From positions 186,001-250,000 of the forward strand of contig NZ_JAGGPH010000013.1 of NCBI RefSeq assembly GCF_018613895.1: a stretch of DNA of 64,000 nucleotides. The letters run 5' to 3'. Source of the DNA: Curtobacterium sp. ISL-83 (GTDB lineage Bacteria > Actinomycetota > Actinomycetes > Actinomycetales > Microbacteriaceae). Positions 52,848 through 61,960 of the stretch are shown in pieces (the stretch's first letter is position 1; each line of letters opens with the position of its first letter). The notes beneath the pieces are model-generated. The model made no database searches. It saw only the letters and a list, made by a program, of their open reading frames with translations, and was not told the DNA's origin. Position numbers and translations under genes: made by a program.

Positions 52848-53782
52848 CGGTTCTCCTGGCGGGTTCCGCGGACCTGGACGACGTAGGCGATCACGGCGGT
52901 GATGACACCCATGACGATCGCGACCGTGGCGGAGTAGTTGAACTGCTGCCCGCTGAAGGACAGCGAGTAGGCGTACATGTTCGGGGTGAAGGCGCTGCCG
53001 ATGACGTTCGGGGCGAGGGTCTTCAGCAGGTTCGGCTCGTTGAAGAGCTGGAAGCTGCCGATGATCGAGAAGATCGTCGCGATCACCATCGGGCCGCGGA
53101 GGGCGGGGAGCTTGATCGAGAAGACGGTGCGCATCGGGCCGGCGCCGTCGAGCTCGGCGGCCTCGTACAGGTCACCGGGCACGGTGCGGAGTGCGGCGTA
53201 GAAGATCAGCATGTTGTAGCCGAGGAACTCCCACGTGACCACGTTCCCGATCGAGGTCAGGACCCACGTCGGGCTGAACGGCTGCAGCAGGTCGATGCCG
53301 AGCGCGTGGTTCGCCGCCCCGGTCAGGCCGAACTGGTTGCCGTAGATGAAGCCCCAGATCAGCGCGGCCACGACACCGGGGACCGCGTACGGCAGGAACA
53401 CCGCGATGCGGAAGAAGCTCGTTCCCCACAGCCGAGCGCTGTCCAGCGCGAGGGCGGCCACCAGGGCGAGGCCGAGCATGATCGGCACCTGGATGAGCAG
53501 GAACACCGCCACCCGGCCGAACCCGGCCCAGAACTTGGTGTCCTGGAAGAGCTGCACGTAGTTGGCGAACCAGACGAACTGGTTGCCGCCGATGAGCTGG
53601 TCGCGGAACAGGCTGAGCCACAGGGCGTAGCCGATCGGCACGATGAGCATCGCGACGAGGACGACGACGAACGGGCCGACGAAGAGCCAGCCGGTCCAGC
53701 GCCCCCGCGCTCTCAGGCGTCGGCGGGCGGGGCTCGGGGCGGGGGTGGCCGCCTCGGCCGGGCGCGCTGCGAGCGTGCTCAT
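52844..53782 (-). CDS. CUT1 sugar ABC permease (MalF-like), GH35-linked
   Basis: 312-residue permease, first gene of the operon. Six helices start at about residue 33 (LFVGPFVVVLVAMLIVPIGYALWLSLF). The EAA loop is DLYEAAELDGAGPMRTVFSIKLPALRGP near residue 205. ATG follows AAGGAGTCAC. The promoter lies in the operator-containing divergent region shared with the LacI gene. As with the other two CUT1 systems here, no ATPase gene is present. Confidence 0.9.
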   Translation of the reverse strand: MSTLAARPAEAATPAPSPARRRLRARGRWTGWLFVGPFVVVLVAMLIVPIGYALWLSLFRDQLIGGNQFVWFANYVQLFQDTKFWAGFGRVAVFLLIQVPIMLGLALVAALALDSARLWGTSFFRIAVFLPYAVPGVVAALIWGFIYGNQFGLTGAANHALGIDLLQPFSPTWVLTSIGNVVTWEFLGYNMLIFYAALRTVPGDLYEAAELDGAGPMRTVFSIKLPALRGPMVIATIFSIIGSFQLFNEPNLLKTLAPNVIGSAFTPNMYAYSLSFSGQQFNYSATVAIVMGVITAVIAYVVQVRGTRQENR

Positions 53783-53875
53783 GTGACTCCTTCGTCGGGC
53801 TGCGTGCTGCTGCTTCGGGTCGTGCTGGGTTCGAGTCGTCCGCGTCAGCGGTGTTGCGGCCTGGAGAGGCATCGA

Positions 53876-53893
53876 GATGTTGACGTCAACATC
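53876..53893. promoter_or_regulatory. LacI operator O1, perfect 18-bp palindrome
   Basis: GATGTTGACGTCAACATC reads the same on both strands. It contains the -35 TTGACG (53880-53885) for the rightward LacI gene and lies at the start site of the leftward importer operon. Confidence 0.88.
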
Positions 53894-53909
53894 GAACGTC
53901 GCGACGATA

Positions 53910-53929
53910 GCATGGCAACGTCAACATGC
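53910..53929. promoter_or_regulatory. LacI operator O2
   Basis: An imperfect palindrome, GCATG arms around GCAACGTCAA. It contains the -35 TTGACG on the minus strand (53924-53919; -10 GACGTT at 53900-53895) and lies just after the rightward -10 GACGAT (53903-53908). Bases 53912-53929 are identical to 512-529. Confidence 0.85.
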
Positions 53930-53984
53930 GCTAGCGTTCGGGCGGTGGGGGCGTTCCTGCTCCGCTGGACCCGAAGGAGCCGTC

Positions 53985-55019
53985 GTGACGACCGAGCTGT
54001 CGCCCGCCGCACGTCGGGCCCCCTCGATGGCCGCCGTGGCCGAAGCCGCCGGCGTCTCGATGCAGACGGTCTCCCGCGTGGCGCGGGGCTTCGACAACGT
54101 CAGCCCCGACACCCGCGACCGCGTGCAGCGTGCGATGGACGCCCTCGGGTACCGCCCGAACCGGGCGGCCAGGGCCCTGCGCTCCGGACGGTTCCGGACC
54201 ATCGGCGTGATCATGTTCACGCTCGCGTCGTTCGGCAACATGCGGACGCTCGAGGCCATCGCCGAGGCCGCCGGAGCCGCGGACTTCACGATCACGCTGC
54301 TGCCGATGGCGTCCCGCACCGAAGAGGGCGTGCGCTCCGCCTTCTCGCGACTGAACGAACAGGCCGTCGACGGCGTGGTCATCATCATCGAGTCACACAT
54401 CATCGACACGGCCGAGGTCGTGCTGCCGGACGGCGTCCCGATGATCATCGTCGACTCGACGGGCACCACCGACCACCCGGCGATCGACACCGACCAGGCC
54501 GACGGCGCCCGTCAGGCCACGCAGCACCTGCTCGACCTCGGGCACGAGACGGTGTGGCACGTCGCCGGCCCCGCGTCGTCGTACTCGGCGGCTCGGCGCC
54601 TGGCGGCCTGGCAGGCGACGCTCGAACGCGCCGGCCGCCCGGTGCCGCCGGTGTTCCACGGCGAGTGGAGCAGCGAGTCGGGCTACCAGGCGGGGCTCGA
54701 GATCGCCGGCCGCCCGGACATCACCGCGGTGTTCGCCGCGAACGACCAGACGGCGCTCGGTGTCCTGCGTGCGGCGCACGAACTCGGCCGGCCGGTCCCC
54801 GAGACACTGAGCGTGGTGGGGTTCGACGACTCCCCCGAGTCCGACTCGTTCTGGCCGCCGCTGACGACCGTGCACCAGTCCTTCGACGAGGTCGGACGGC
54901 TGGCGGTGGCGAACCTGCTCGCGCAGATCGACGGCGAGACGCCGCCGTCCGCGCCGGACCTGGTGCCGGTGCGCCTGGTCGTGCGTGCGAGCACGGGGCC
55001 CGCGCCGACGCGGGGCTGA
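53985..55019 (+). CDS. LacI-family repressor of the GH35/galactoside operon
   Basis: 344-residue repressor. The headpiece has APSMAAVAEAAGVSMQTVSRVARGFDNVSPDTRDRVQRAMDALGYRPNRAARAL (in segments, residues about 12-65), with Met-Gln and Arg at the specificity positions. The effector domain starts FRTIGVIMFTLASFG and ends PLTTVHQSFDEVGRLAVANLLAQI. GTG at 53985 follows AAGGAG. Divergent from the GH35 importer operon with two operators between, and a third identical site before the GH5-type gene at the far left. It therefore probably senses a galactoside or a related oligosaccharide. Confidence 0.9.
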   Translation: MTTELSPAARRAPSMAAVAEAAGVSMQTVSRVARGFDNVSPDTRDRVQRAMDALGYRPNRAARALRSGRFRTIGVIMFTLASFGNMRTLEAIAEAAGAADFTITLLPMASRTEEGVRSAFSRLNEQAVDGVVIIIESHIIDTAEVVLPDGVPMIIVDSTGTTDHPAIDTDQADGARQATQHLLDLGHETVWHVAGPASSYSAARRLAAWQATLERAGRPVPPVFHGEWSSESGYQAGLEIAGRPDITAVFAANDQTALGVLRAAHELGRPVPETLSVVGFDDSPESDSFWPPLTTVHQSFDEVGRLAVANLLAQIDGETPPSAPDLVPVRLVVRASTGPAPTRG

Positions 55020-55072
55020 CCCGCGAGCAGGCCCAGCCCAGTCCGGACGACCTCAGCGCAGCCCGAACAGGC

Positions 55073-56176
55073 TCAGTGCAGCCGCATCGACGTGACCATC
55101 GGGCAGGCGAACGGGTCCCGCGCGGCGAGGCCGACCTTGTTGAGGTGCGCGACCACGATCCCGTACGACCGCAGCAGCGTCGTCTCGGTGTAGGGCACTC
55201 CGAGCGTCTCGCAGTGCGCCTTCACGAGGGGCTTCACGAGACGCAGGTTCGGCCGCGCCATGCTCGGGAACAGGTGGTGCTCGGCCTGGTGGTTCAGCCC
55301 ACCGAGCAGGTGGTCGACCCACTTGCCGCCGACGATGTTCCGCGACGTGCGGACCTGCCGCGAGAAGAAATCGATGCGGGCGTTCTCGGCGATGACCGGC
55401 ATGCCCTTGTGGTTCGGCGCGAACGAGGCGCCCATCATCACACCGAAGACCGCGAGCTGCACGCCGACGAACGCGAACCCGATGCCGACGGGCAGGAACG
55501 TGAACACGGCCCAGAAGTAGAGCGCGAACCGGGCGACGAACAGCACGGCCTCGACCGCACGGTCGCGTGAGGTCCCCTTCACGTGCTCGCCCGTCACGAC
55601 GGCGCGGATCGACAGCCAGTGCAGGTTGAAGCCCTCCATCGTCAGCAGCGGGAAGAACGCCCACCCCTGCACCCGGGTCAGGAGCCGCAGCAGGCCGGTG
55701 CGGCGCGCGGCGTCCTCTTCCAGGAACGACACCGTGTCCTGCGCGATGTCCGGGTCCTTGCCGATGGTGTTCGGGTTGCCGTGGTGCCGGGTGTGCTTGT
55801 TCATCCACCACGAGTACGACATGCCGACGAGGAAGACCCCGACGAAGCGGCCCGCGTGGTCGTTCCAGCGGTGCGAGGCGAAGATCTGCCGGTGCGCGGC
55901 CTCGTGCGACAGGAACGCGAACTGGGTGAAGACGACGCCGAGGACAGCGGCCGGGATGAGCGCGAACCAGCTGTGCCCGAGGAACGCTGTCGCCGTGAAG
56001 GCGAGGGCGCCGACGGCGATCAGCACCGCGAAGACGGTCCAGTAGAAGCCCGTCCGGCGCTGGAGCAGGCCGGCGTCCTTGACCTGCTGCAACAGGTCCT
56101 TGTAGGTCGAGGTGCCGGAGCGGACACCCGGCTGGCGGGCGACCGTCGGGCGGTACAGGGTGGACGAATTCGCCAT
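55073..56176 (-). CDS. Fatty acid desaturase (acyl-lipid/acyl-CoA type)
   Basis: 367-residue membrane di-iron enzyme that inserts a double bond into acyl chains, adjusting membrane fluidity. The three histidine boxes are HEAAH (residues 91-95), HTRHH (128-132) and HQAEHH (296-301); Gln as first residue of the third box is typical of front-end desaturases. Four membrane helices in two pairs (about 47-85 and 195-250). The ATG at 56176 is chosen because the conserved part starts soon after; longer frames add basic low-complexity sequence. It stands alone between the LacI gene and abfA. Confidence 0.88.
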   Translation of the reverse strand: MANSSTLYRPTVARQPGVRSGTSTYKDLLQQVKDAGLLQRRTGFYWTVFAVLIAVGALAFTATAFLGHSWFALIPAAVLGVVFTQFAFLSHEAAHRQIFASHRWNDHAGRFVGVFLVGMSYSWWMNKHTRHHGNPNTIGKDPDIAQDTVSFLEEDAARRTGLLRLLTRVQGWAFFPLLTMEGFNLHWLSIRAVVTGEHVKGTSRDRAVEAVLFVARFALYFWAVFTFLPVGIGFAFVGVQLAVFGVMMGASFAPNHKGMPVIAENARIDFFSRQVRTSRNIVGGKWVDHLLGGLNHQAEHHLFPSMARPNLRLVKPLVKAHCETLGVPYTETTLLRSYGIVVAHLNKVGLAARDPFACPMVTSMRLH

Positions 56177-56388
56177 GCGGCTGCTTCCGTGCGGAACAGC
56201 CCTTCGGCCGAACGTCGAGTTCCCGCATTCGCGATTGTGGCGAGCGTACGCGAGGGCGTCCCGCGCGACGAACGGCCCGGCGAGCGCACGGCTGACTGTG
56301 GGCGGGTTGGCAGATCCGGCCGCGCGGAGCGCGGATCTCGGCATCCCGAACACGTGGCCGGGGGACAACACCCGGTCCACCGTCCACC

Positions 56389-56510
56389 GGACGGGAGGCG
56401 CGGGACGGGTCCGCACCGTGCCTCCCGTCCGACCGCTGGTCGCGTCGGCTGCTGGTGCGGTCTGGCGGGACGGCAGAGGACGCCGGGGCGCGAGCGCCCC
56501 GACGTCCTCT
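56389..56510. terminator. Two hairpins in the gap between abfA and the desaturase
   Basis: 56475-56510 forms a 16-bp stem with one mismatch (AGAGGACG...CGTCCTCT outer arms), starting about 50 bases after the abfA stop and serving as its terminator. 56389-56430 has GGACGGGAGGC and GCCTCCCGTCC arms, another member of the GGAGGCGCGG family. The rest of the 385-base gap (56177-56561) contains the desaturase promoter region but no gene. Confidence 0.65.
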
Positions 56511-56561
56511 GTGCTCACTCGACACCCACCGGAGTGTGCGCCGAGGCGTCTCATCTTCCCA

Positions 56562-58064
56562 TCAGCCGATCGAGACCGCGGTCCAGGAGACCGGCGGGAG
56601 CTCGATGGTGATGGTGTCACCCTCGCGGCGGACCGTGTCGTTGACCCGCAGGCCGACGCGCTCGGTGCCGGACAGGTCGTTCACCAGGTGGATGTCGTCC
56701 TCCCACACGCCCTCGGCACGGACGTCCCCGTCGACGGTCAGGCCGGCGAGGTCGATCGTGACGGTGGTGCTCTCGGTGGTGTGGCGGTTCACCAGGAACA
56801 CGGCTGCACCGTCGTCGGAGACCGTGGCCGCCGAGTCCACGACCGGGACCTCGCCGTACTTGCCGCCGTCGACGGTGTCACCGCTCGACTTGACCTGCAG
56901 CGACGTGCCGTGCGCGAGCTTCGACGTGAGCGAGAAGGGGAAGAAGGTGGTCTGGCGCCAGGCCGGCCCACCGGGCTCGGTCATGATCGGGCCGATCACG
57001 TTGACGAGCTGCGCGAGCGACGCCGAGGCGACCCGGTCCGCGTGGCGGAGCAGCGAGATGAGGAGTCCCCCGACGACGACCGCGTCGGCGACTGTGTAGA
57101 CGTCCTCGAGCAGGCGCGGGGCGACCGGCCACTCGTCGAGCGTGAAGGTCTTCGCCTGGGCCTCCCACTTCGTGATGGACCAGACGTTCCACTCGTCGAA
57201 CGAGATGTCGATCCGCTTGTCCGACCCCTTGTGCGCCTGCACGTGGTCGGCCGCGGTGGTGACGGTCTTGATGAAGTGGTCCATGTTCACGCCGGCCGCG
57301 AGGAAGGAGGCGAGGTCGTCGCCCTCCTCGTAGTAGGCGTGGGCCGAGATGTAGTCCACGTCCTCGTAGGCGTGCTCGAGGACGGTGCGCTCCCACTCGC
57401 CGAACGTCGGCATCGACGCCCCCGAGGAGCCGCAGGCCACGAGCTCGAGGTCGGGCTGGATCTGCCGCATGGCCTTGGCGGTCATCGCGGCGAGCTTGCC
57501 GTAGTCCTCGGCGTTCTTGTGGCCGAGCTGCCACGGGCCGTCCATCTCGTTGCCGAGGCACCACATCGTGACGCCGAAGGGCTCGTCTCGACCGTTCGTC
57601 TTGCGCGCATCGGACAGGGCGGTGCCGCCGCTGATGTTCGCGTACTCGAGCAGTTCGATGGCCTCGGCGGTGCCGCGGGTGCCGAGGTTCACGGCGAGCA
57701 TGAGCTCGGAGCCGACCTGGTCGAGCCACTGCTGGAACTCGTGCAGGCCGACCTCGTTCGTCTCGGTGGAGTGCCACGCGAGGTCGAGCCGACGCGGGCG
57801 CTCCTCGACCGGGCCGACACCGTCTTCCCACTTGTACCCGGAGACGAAGTTGCCGCCGGGGTAGCGGATGGTGGTGACGCCGAGCTCCTTGACGAGGTCG
57901 ATGACGTCCTTGCGGAAACCGTTCTCGTCGGCGGTCTCGTGGGCGGGCTCGTGGATGCCGTCGTAGACGTGGCGTCCGAGGTGCTCGACGAACCCGCCGA
58001 ACAGGCGACGTCGCACCGGCCCCACGGTGAACGCGGCGTCGAGGACCAGGTGTGTGCGGGGCAT
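56562..58064 (-). CDS. abfA: GH51 alpha-L-arabinofuranosidase
   Basis: 500-residue cytoplasmic enzyme cutting terminal alpha-L-arabinofuranose from arabinan, arabinoxylan or arabinogalactan oligosaccharides. It starts with RRLFGGFVEHLGRHVYDGIHEP and has TIRYPGGNFVSGYKWEDG, the acid/base in CLGNEMDGPW (E173) and the nucleophile in SFDEWNVW (E291), matching the usual GH51 positions of about 175 and 294. The C-terminal beta-sandwich runs from about residue 385. ATG follows GAAGGAGATCC. Divergent from an importer operon, with a GTGAGCGCTCAC operator on each side of the shared region. Confidence 0.95.
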   Translation of the reverse strand: MPRTHLVLDAAFTVGPVRRRLFGGFVEHLGRHVYDGIHEPAHETADENGFRKDVIDLVKELGVTTIRYPGGNFVSGYKWEDGVGPVEERPRRLDLAWHSTETNEVGLHEFQQWLDQVGSELMLAVNLGTRGTAEAIELLEYANISGGTALSDARKTNGRDEPFGVTMWCLGNEMDGPWQLGHKNAEDYGKLAAMTAKAMRQIQPDLELVACGSSGASMPTFGEWERTVLEHAYEDVDYISAHAYYEEGDDLASFLAAGVNMDHFIKTVTTAADHVQAHKGSDKRIDISFDEWNVWSITKWEAQAKTFTLDEWPVAPRLLEDVYTVADAVVVGGLLISLLRHADRVASASLAQLVNVIGPIMTEPGGPAWRQTTFFPFSLTSKLAHGTSLQVKSSGDTVDGGKYGEVPVVDSAATVSDDGAAVFLVNRHTTESTTVTIDLAGLTVDGDVRAEGVWEDDIHLVNDLSGTERVGLRVNDTVRREGDTITIELPPVSWTAVSIG

Positions 58065-58121
58065 GGATCTCCTTCGATCGTGCTTGGGCAGGTGCCGCGG
58101 GCGAGTGTCGCGTCACGCAAA

Positions 58122-58133
58122 GTGAGCGCTCAC
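58122..58133. promoter_or_regulatory. abfA operator, GTGAGCGCTCAC
   Basis: Perfect palindrome 58 bases before the abfA start, a few bases after a TAGCGT -10 candidate at 58148-58143 on the minus strand. Confidence 0.85.
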
Positions 58134-58202
58134 CCATCAGAAACGCTACCGGCTTTCGAACCGGCGCGGAAGGGGTGGCGGATGATGGGGGCGAGCGCTA
58201 AT

Positions 58203-58214
58203 GTGAGCGCTCAC
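58203..58214. promoter_or_regulatory. Importer operator, GTGAGCGCTCAC
   Basis: Perfect palindrome directly after a -10-like GCTAAT (58197-58202), 50 bases before the binding-protein start at 58264. The arrangement is the same as at 31415 and 39785. Confidence 0.85.
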
Positions 58215-58263
58215 GGAGCACCGACCCTGCCCCGAAACTCGGCCGTCCCGATGGAGTGATGCC

Positions 58264-59634
58264 ATGCCGATCCGATCAGCCCTACCCGCTTCGACCCCCC
58301 GAGGCGGTGCCTTCACCCGGCGGAGTCTGCTCGCCGCCGGAGCCGCGGCCGCCACGGTCCTGCCCCTCGCAGCCTGCTCGAGTCCGGTTGCCGCCGGGCT
58401 CGCCGGGGCCGCCCTCAACCCGGAGACCCTGGTCTTCTGGAACCTGTTCGGCGGTGGTGACGGTGCCCGCATGCAGGCGATGGAGGCCGGCTACGCGAAG
58501 CAGCACGGCGGCTCCAGTTCCCTGCAGGCCACCACGTTCGCGTGGGGCAACCCGTACTACTCGAAGCTGACACTGGCCACCGTCGGGAACAAGCCGCCGG
58601 ACGTCGCCATCGCACACCTGACCCGGGCGAAGCCGCTCTGGGACGGCGACCTGCTCGACCCGATCACGTCCGAAGACCTGGCGAGCGTCGGGTTGAGCGC
58701 GGCGGACTTCAACCAGAAGGCCTGGGCGGCGCAGAAGACGAGCGGGAAGAACATCGCGATCCCGCTCGACACCCACCCCTTCGTCCTCTTCTACAACGTT
58801 GACGTCTGCCAGAAGGCGGGCTTGCTCGACAGCGACGGCCAGCTCAAGGACCTGTCCGGCATGGACAACTTCGAACGGGCCCTCGCCGCGGTGTCGAAGG
58901 TCACCGGCGGGAACGCCATCAACGTCGCGAACGTCGTGCCGGAGACCGCGACCCCCTGGCGCTTCTTCTGGACGCTGTACAACCAGATCAACGGTGCGAC
59001 GCCGTTCATCAGTGGCGGCGGCGGCAAGCTCACCGTCAACGAGGACGCCTACAACGAGGTCACGAACCGCACGCAGAAGTGGGTGAAGCAGGGCTGGCTC
59101 AACAAGGCCCTCGACTACGCCACGGCGGAGTCGCTGATGTTCACCGGCAAGGTCGGCTTCTTCATGCAGGGCGAGTGGGAGATCAGCACGGCGCAGTCGA
59201 TCAAGGGGCTGAAGTTCGGCATGGCGCCGATCCCGCAGCTCTACGACAAGCCCGCCACCCAGGCCGACTCGCACACGTTCGTGCTCCCCCGCAAGGACCG
59301 GACGCCGGCGCAGCGCAAGCAGGCGATGCTCTTCATCAAGCAGATGCTCGAGCAGAGCATGACGTGGGCGGAGGGCGGCCACGTGCCGGCCTACATGCCG
59401 ACGTTCCACAGCACCGCGTACAAGAACCTCAAGCCGCAGTCGAACTACGCGGCCGCTGCCGAGACGGCGGTGTTCGACGACGCGGCCTGGTACGGCGGTT
59501 CCGGCTCGACCTTCGAGGGCATCGTGGGCGCGCAACTCGCCCTCGTGCAGCAGGGCAGTTCCACCCCCGCCCAGGCGCTCAACTCGATGAAGAGTCAATT
59601 GGCGACCTACCTCAACACCCCGAGCCCACTGTGA
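58264..59634 (+). CDS. Sugar-binding lipoprotein of the abfA-linked importer (Tat-type signal)
   Basis: 456-residue solute-binding protein. FTRRSLLAAGAAAATVLPLAAC (residues about 17-38, shown for the signal only in outline) combines a twin-arginine motif and a lipobox. The mature part has LVFWNLFGGGDGARMQAMEAGY, PPDVAIAHLTRAKPLW and FVLFYNVDVCQKAGLL, the SBP_bac_1 layout. It is divergent from abfA and under the same operator type, so arabino-oligosaccharides are the probable cargo, as for the Bacillus AraN system. Confidence 0.9.
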   Translation: MPIRSALPASTPRGGAFTRRSLLAAGAAAATVLPLAACSSPVAAGLAGAALNPETLVFWNLFGGGDGARMQAMEAGYAKQHGGSSSLQATTFAWGNPYYSKLTLATVGNKPPDVAIAHLTRAKPLWDGDLLDPITSEDLASVGLSAADFNQKAWAAQKTSGKNIAIPLDTHPFVLFYNVDVCQKAGLLDSDGQLKDLSGMDNFERALAAVSKVTGGNAINVANVVPETATPWRFFWTLYNQINGATPFISGGGGKLTVNEDAYNEVTNRTQKWVKQGWLNKALDYATAESLMFTGKVGFFMQGEWEISTAQSIKGLKFGMAPIPQLYDKPATQADSHTFVLPRKDRTPAQRKQAMLFIKQMLEQSMTWAEGGHVPAYMPTFHSTAYKNLKPQSNYAAAAETAVFDDAAWYGGSGSTFEGIVGAQLALVQQGSSTPAQALNSMKSQLATYLNTPSPL

Positions 59635-59673
59635 GCGGGCTGAACGTGAACACCGCGCGAAAGGCACGATGAC

Positions 59674-60639
59674 GTGACCGCTTCACCAGTCCTGACCCGT
59701 CCGACGGACGCCACCCTGGCGCCGCGTCGGCTCCGCTCCTCCTCGGGTGCACTCGGCCGCAGCCAGGGCCGCAGCGGCTGGCTGTTCCTCGCCCCGTTCG
59801 GCCTGTTCTACGTGGCCTTCCTGCTCGGCCCGACCATCTGGATGCTGGTCACGAGCTTCTTCAACACCTCGACCGTCCGCACCGGGCTCGGCAGCTTCGC
59901 CGGGTTCGCGAACTACGCGGAGATGCTGGGGCGGCCCGACTTCTGGTCGTCGCTCTGGCACACCCTGCAGTTCACGCTGTACACGACGCCGCCGCTCGTC
60001 ATCCTGGCGTTCTTCTTCGCCGTGCTGACGAACCGGATGAACAAGGGCCAGTGGTTCTTCCGTCTGGCGTTCTTCCTGCCGTTCATCCTGCCGTCGGCGA
60101 CGATCTCGCTGATCTGGGTGTTCATCTTCACCCCGGCGACGGGGCTCTGGGCCAGCCTGCAGTCCCTGCTCGGCATGACCCCGGGTTCCGGCATGCTGTC
60201 GAGCCCGAACACCGCGATGATCGGTGTCGCGATCGCCACCGTGTGGTGGACGCTCGGCTTCAACTTCGTGCTCTACCTGGCCGGCCTGCAGGAGATCCCG
60301 CGCGAACTGTACGAAGCAGCCGCCGTCGACGGGGCGTCGAGCTGGCAGCAGATCAAGTCGATCACGCTCCCGCTGCTCGGCCGGACCACCACCCTGGTGA
60401 TCCTGCTGCAGATCATCGCGAGCCTGAAGATCTTCGACCAGGTCTACCTGATGACGAACGGCGGCCCGGGCATCTCCACCCAGGTCTCGCTGCAGCTCAT
60501 CACGGGCGTCGGCTTCACCGACAACCGACTCGGCGCCGCATCGGCCGCGTCGGTGCTCCTGTTCATCGTGATCGTCGCGATCGCAGTCATCCGGCAGCTC
60601 GTCGAGCGCGCTGCCGCCAAGCGAGAGATCGGTGCCTGA
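59674..60639 (+). CDS. CUT1 sugar ABC permease (AraP-like), abfA-linked
   Basis: 321-residue permease, six helices from about residue 37 (WLFLAPFGLFYVAFLLGPTIWMLVTSF). EAA loop: ELYEAAAVDGASSWQQIKSITLPLLG near residue 215. GTG start at 59674, after the AAAGGCAC ribosome site. It follows the binding-protein gene by 39 bases and precedes the second permease by one base. Confidence 0.88.
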   Translation: MTASPVLTRPTDATLAPRRLRSSSGALGRSQGRSGWLFLAPFGLFYVAFLLGPTIWMLVTSFFNTSTVRTGLGSFAGFANYAEMLGRPDFWSSLWHTLQFTLYTTPPLVILAFFFAVLTNRMNKGQWFFRLAFFLPFILPSATISLIWVFIFTPATGLWASLQSLLGMTPGSGMLSSPNTAMIGVAIATVWWTLGFNFVLYLAGLQEIPRELYEAAAVDGASSWQQIKSITLPLLGRTTTLVILLQIIASLKIFDQVYLMTNGGPGISTQVSLQLITGVGFTDNRLGAASAASVLLFIVIVAIAVIRQLVERAAAKREIGA

Positions 60640-60640
60640 C

Positions 60641-61555
60641 ATGACCGCCACCGAGAGCATCACCACCGGCCGCGGCAAGCTCCGCACCGGCGTCTCGTCG
60701 GCCGCCCCCACGAGCGCTGCGAAGATCGGCGTCTCCGGCAGGGGCTTCAACACGGTCGCCGCGATCATCCTGACGGTGTTCGCGATCATCTGGCTCATCC
60801 CGAGCCTGTTCGCCCTGAAGACCTCGCTGTCCGACAACGGCGTCGCGGCCCTGGGCGCGAACGCCATCCTGTCGAACTGGAACCCGACGCTGCACTCCTA
60901 CGCGTCCCTGTTCCAGTCCGGCGACATCTGGAACTGGTACCTCGCGAGCGGCATCACCAGCGTGGTCACGGCCATCCTGACGGTGTTCTTCGCGTCGATG
61001 GCGGCGTTCGCGCTGTCCCGGCTGGTGTTCCGCGGCCGGAACATCGCGTTCCTGCTCATCATCCTGGGCATCATGATCCCGACGCAGGTCCTGATCATCC
61101 CGATCTTCCAGGAGCTCAACTCCGTCAACCTGCTGAACACCTACTGGTCGGTGATCTTCCCGCAGGTCCCCGCGGTGATCGCGGTGTTCATCTTCAAGCA
61201 GTTCTTCGACGGCATCCCGAAGGAACTCGAGGAGGCCGCGCGCATCGACGGCGCCGGCATCTGGCGGGTGTACTGGTCGGTCATCCTTCCGCTGTCGCGT
61301 CCCGTGATCGCGGCAGTGACGATCCTGACGTTCGTCGGGGTGTGGAACAACCTGCTGCTGCCGCTGTTCGTGCTGTCGAACCCGGACCTCATGACGATCC
61401 CGGTCGGGCTCGCCACGGTCCAGGGCAGCTTCGGCCAGCGCTACGCGGACATCCAGGCCGGGGCGATCCTGGCGGCGCTGCCGCTGATCATCCTGTACCT
61501 GATCTTCCAGCGGCAGATCGTCGAGGGTGTGACCGGCTCCGGCCTCAAGGGCTGA
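60641..61555 (+). CDS. CUT1 sugar ABC permease (AraQ-like), abfA-linked
   Basis: 304-residue permease with six helices from about residue 38. EAA loop: ELEEAARIDGAGIWRVYWSVILPLSRP near residue 205; it ends GVTGSGLKG. The ATG at 60641 lies one base after the stop of the preceding gene; an in-frame GTG at 60632 would overlap it but adds only three residues. This completes a third importer without its own ATPase. Confidence 0.88.
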   Translation: MTATESITTGRGKLRTGVSSAAPTSAAKIGVSGRGFNTVAAIILTVFAIIWLIPSLFALKTSLSDNGVAALGANAILSNWNPTLHSYASLFQSGDIWNWYLASGITSVVTAILTVFFASMAAFALSRLVFRGRNIAFLLIILGIMIPTQVLIIPIFQELNSVNLLNTYWSVIFPQVPAVIAVFIFKQFFDGIPKELEEAARIDGAGIWRVYWSVILPLSRPVIAAVTILTFVGVWNNLLLPLFVLSNPDLMTIPVGLATVQGSFGQRYADIQAGAILAALPLIILYLIFQRQIVEGVTGSGLKG

Positions 61556-61571
61556 TGCCACCACACCCCGG

Positions 61572-61609
61572 ACGGGAGGCGCGGTGCCAGCGGGCTCCGC
61601 GCCTCCCGT
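61572..61609 (+). terminator. Terminator of the abfA-linked importer operon
   Basis: ACGGGAGGCGCGG and CCGCGCCTCCCGT form a perfect 13-bp stem 16 bases after the stop codon. It belongs to the GGAGGCGCGG hairpin family and runs straight into a TG dinucleotide repeat. Confidence 0.75.
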
Positions 61610-61626
61610 GTGTGTGTGTGTGTGTG
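61609..61626. repeat. TG dinucleotide repeat, nine units
   Basis: Nine TG units follow the terminator stem. In RNA the U/G run could replace the usual U-tract. Prone to length variation. Confidence 0.85.
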
Positions 61627-61674
61627 GCGGGGCGGCGGGCGGGGCGGCCGGCTGCGGGCGGCCGCGGGACGGCG

Positions 61675-61960
61675 AATCCGCGCGTACTCACCCAATTCGC
61701 GCGTACCGCTCGAAACCACCGCACCAGCTACGCGCGAAAATGCTTTGCATCGCACCGGCCATGGGATGAAACGCGCACGGGAGGCGCCCCGCGCGTTGGC
61801 AGCGCGCCGTCCGTCCGTTGCCGCCCGACCCCGCGGACCGGGATCGCGCGTACCTGACGGGATCGCGCGTAGCCGACGGGTCTGGCAGGGCAAGCACGCG
61901 CGGAAACGCTTTGCCTCGCACCCGTTATGGGAAGAAACGCGCACTGGAGGCTCGGTGCGC
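61675..61960. repeat. Duplicated intergenic segment of about 120 bp
   Basis: Within the 669-base gap 61556-62224, 61734-61795 and 61897-61958 match closely (shared blocks GCTTTGC, TCGCACC, ATGGGA, GAAACGCGCAC, GGAGGC). The stretches before them also correspond, each with two CGCGCGTA blocks about 20 bases apart. No convincing gene lies in the gap. From 62143 to 62186 there are also three CCCGTCGTCGA units just before the next promoter. Confidence 0.75.

Noticed and set aside
49473-52886. Open frame of more than 1100 codons on the plus strand
   Set aside because: It is antisense to GH35, the binding protein and a permease, all with clear family motifs. Composition is typical of a shadow frame.
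53827-53845. GGTTCGAGTC-like string resembling a tRNA T-arm
   Set aside because: No acceptor or anticodon stem could be folded around it; it lies in the leader of the GH35 operon.
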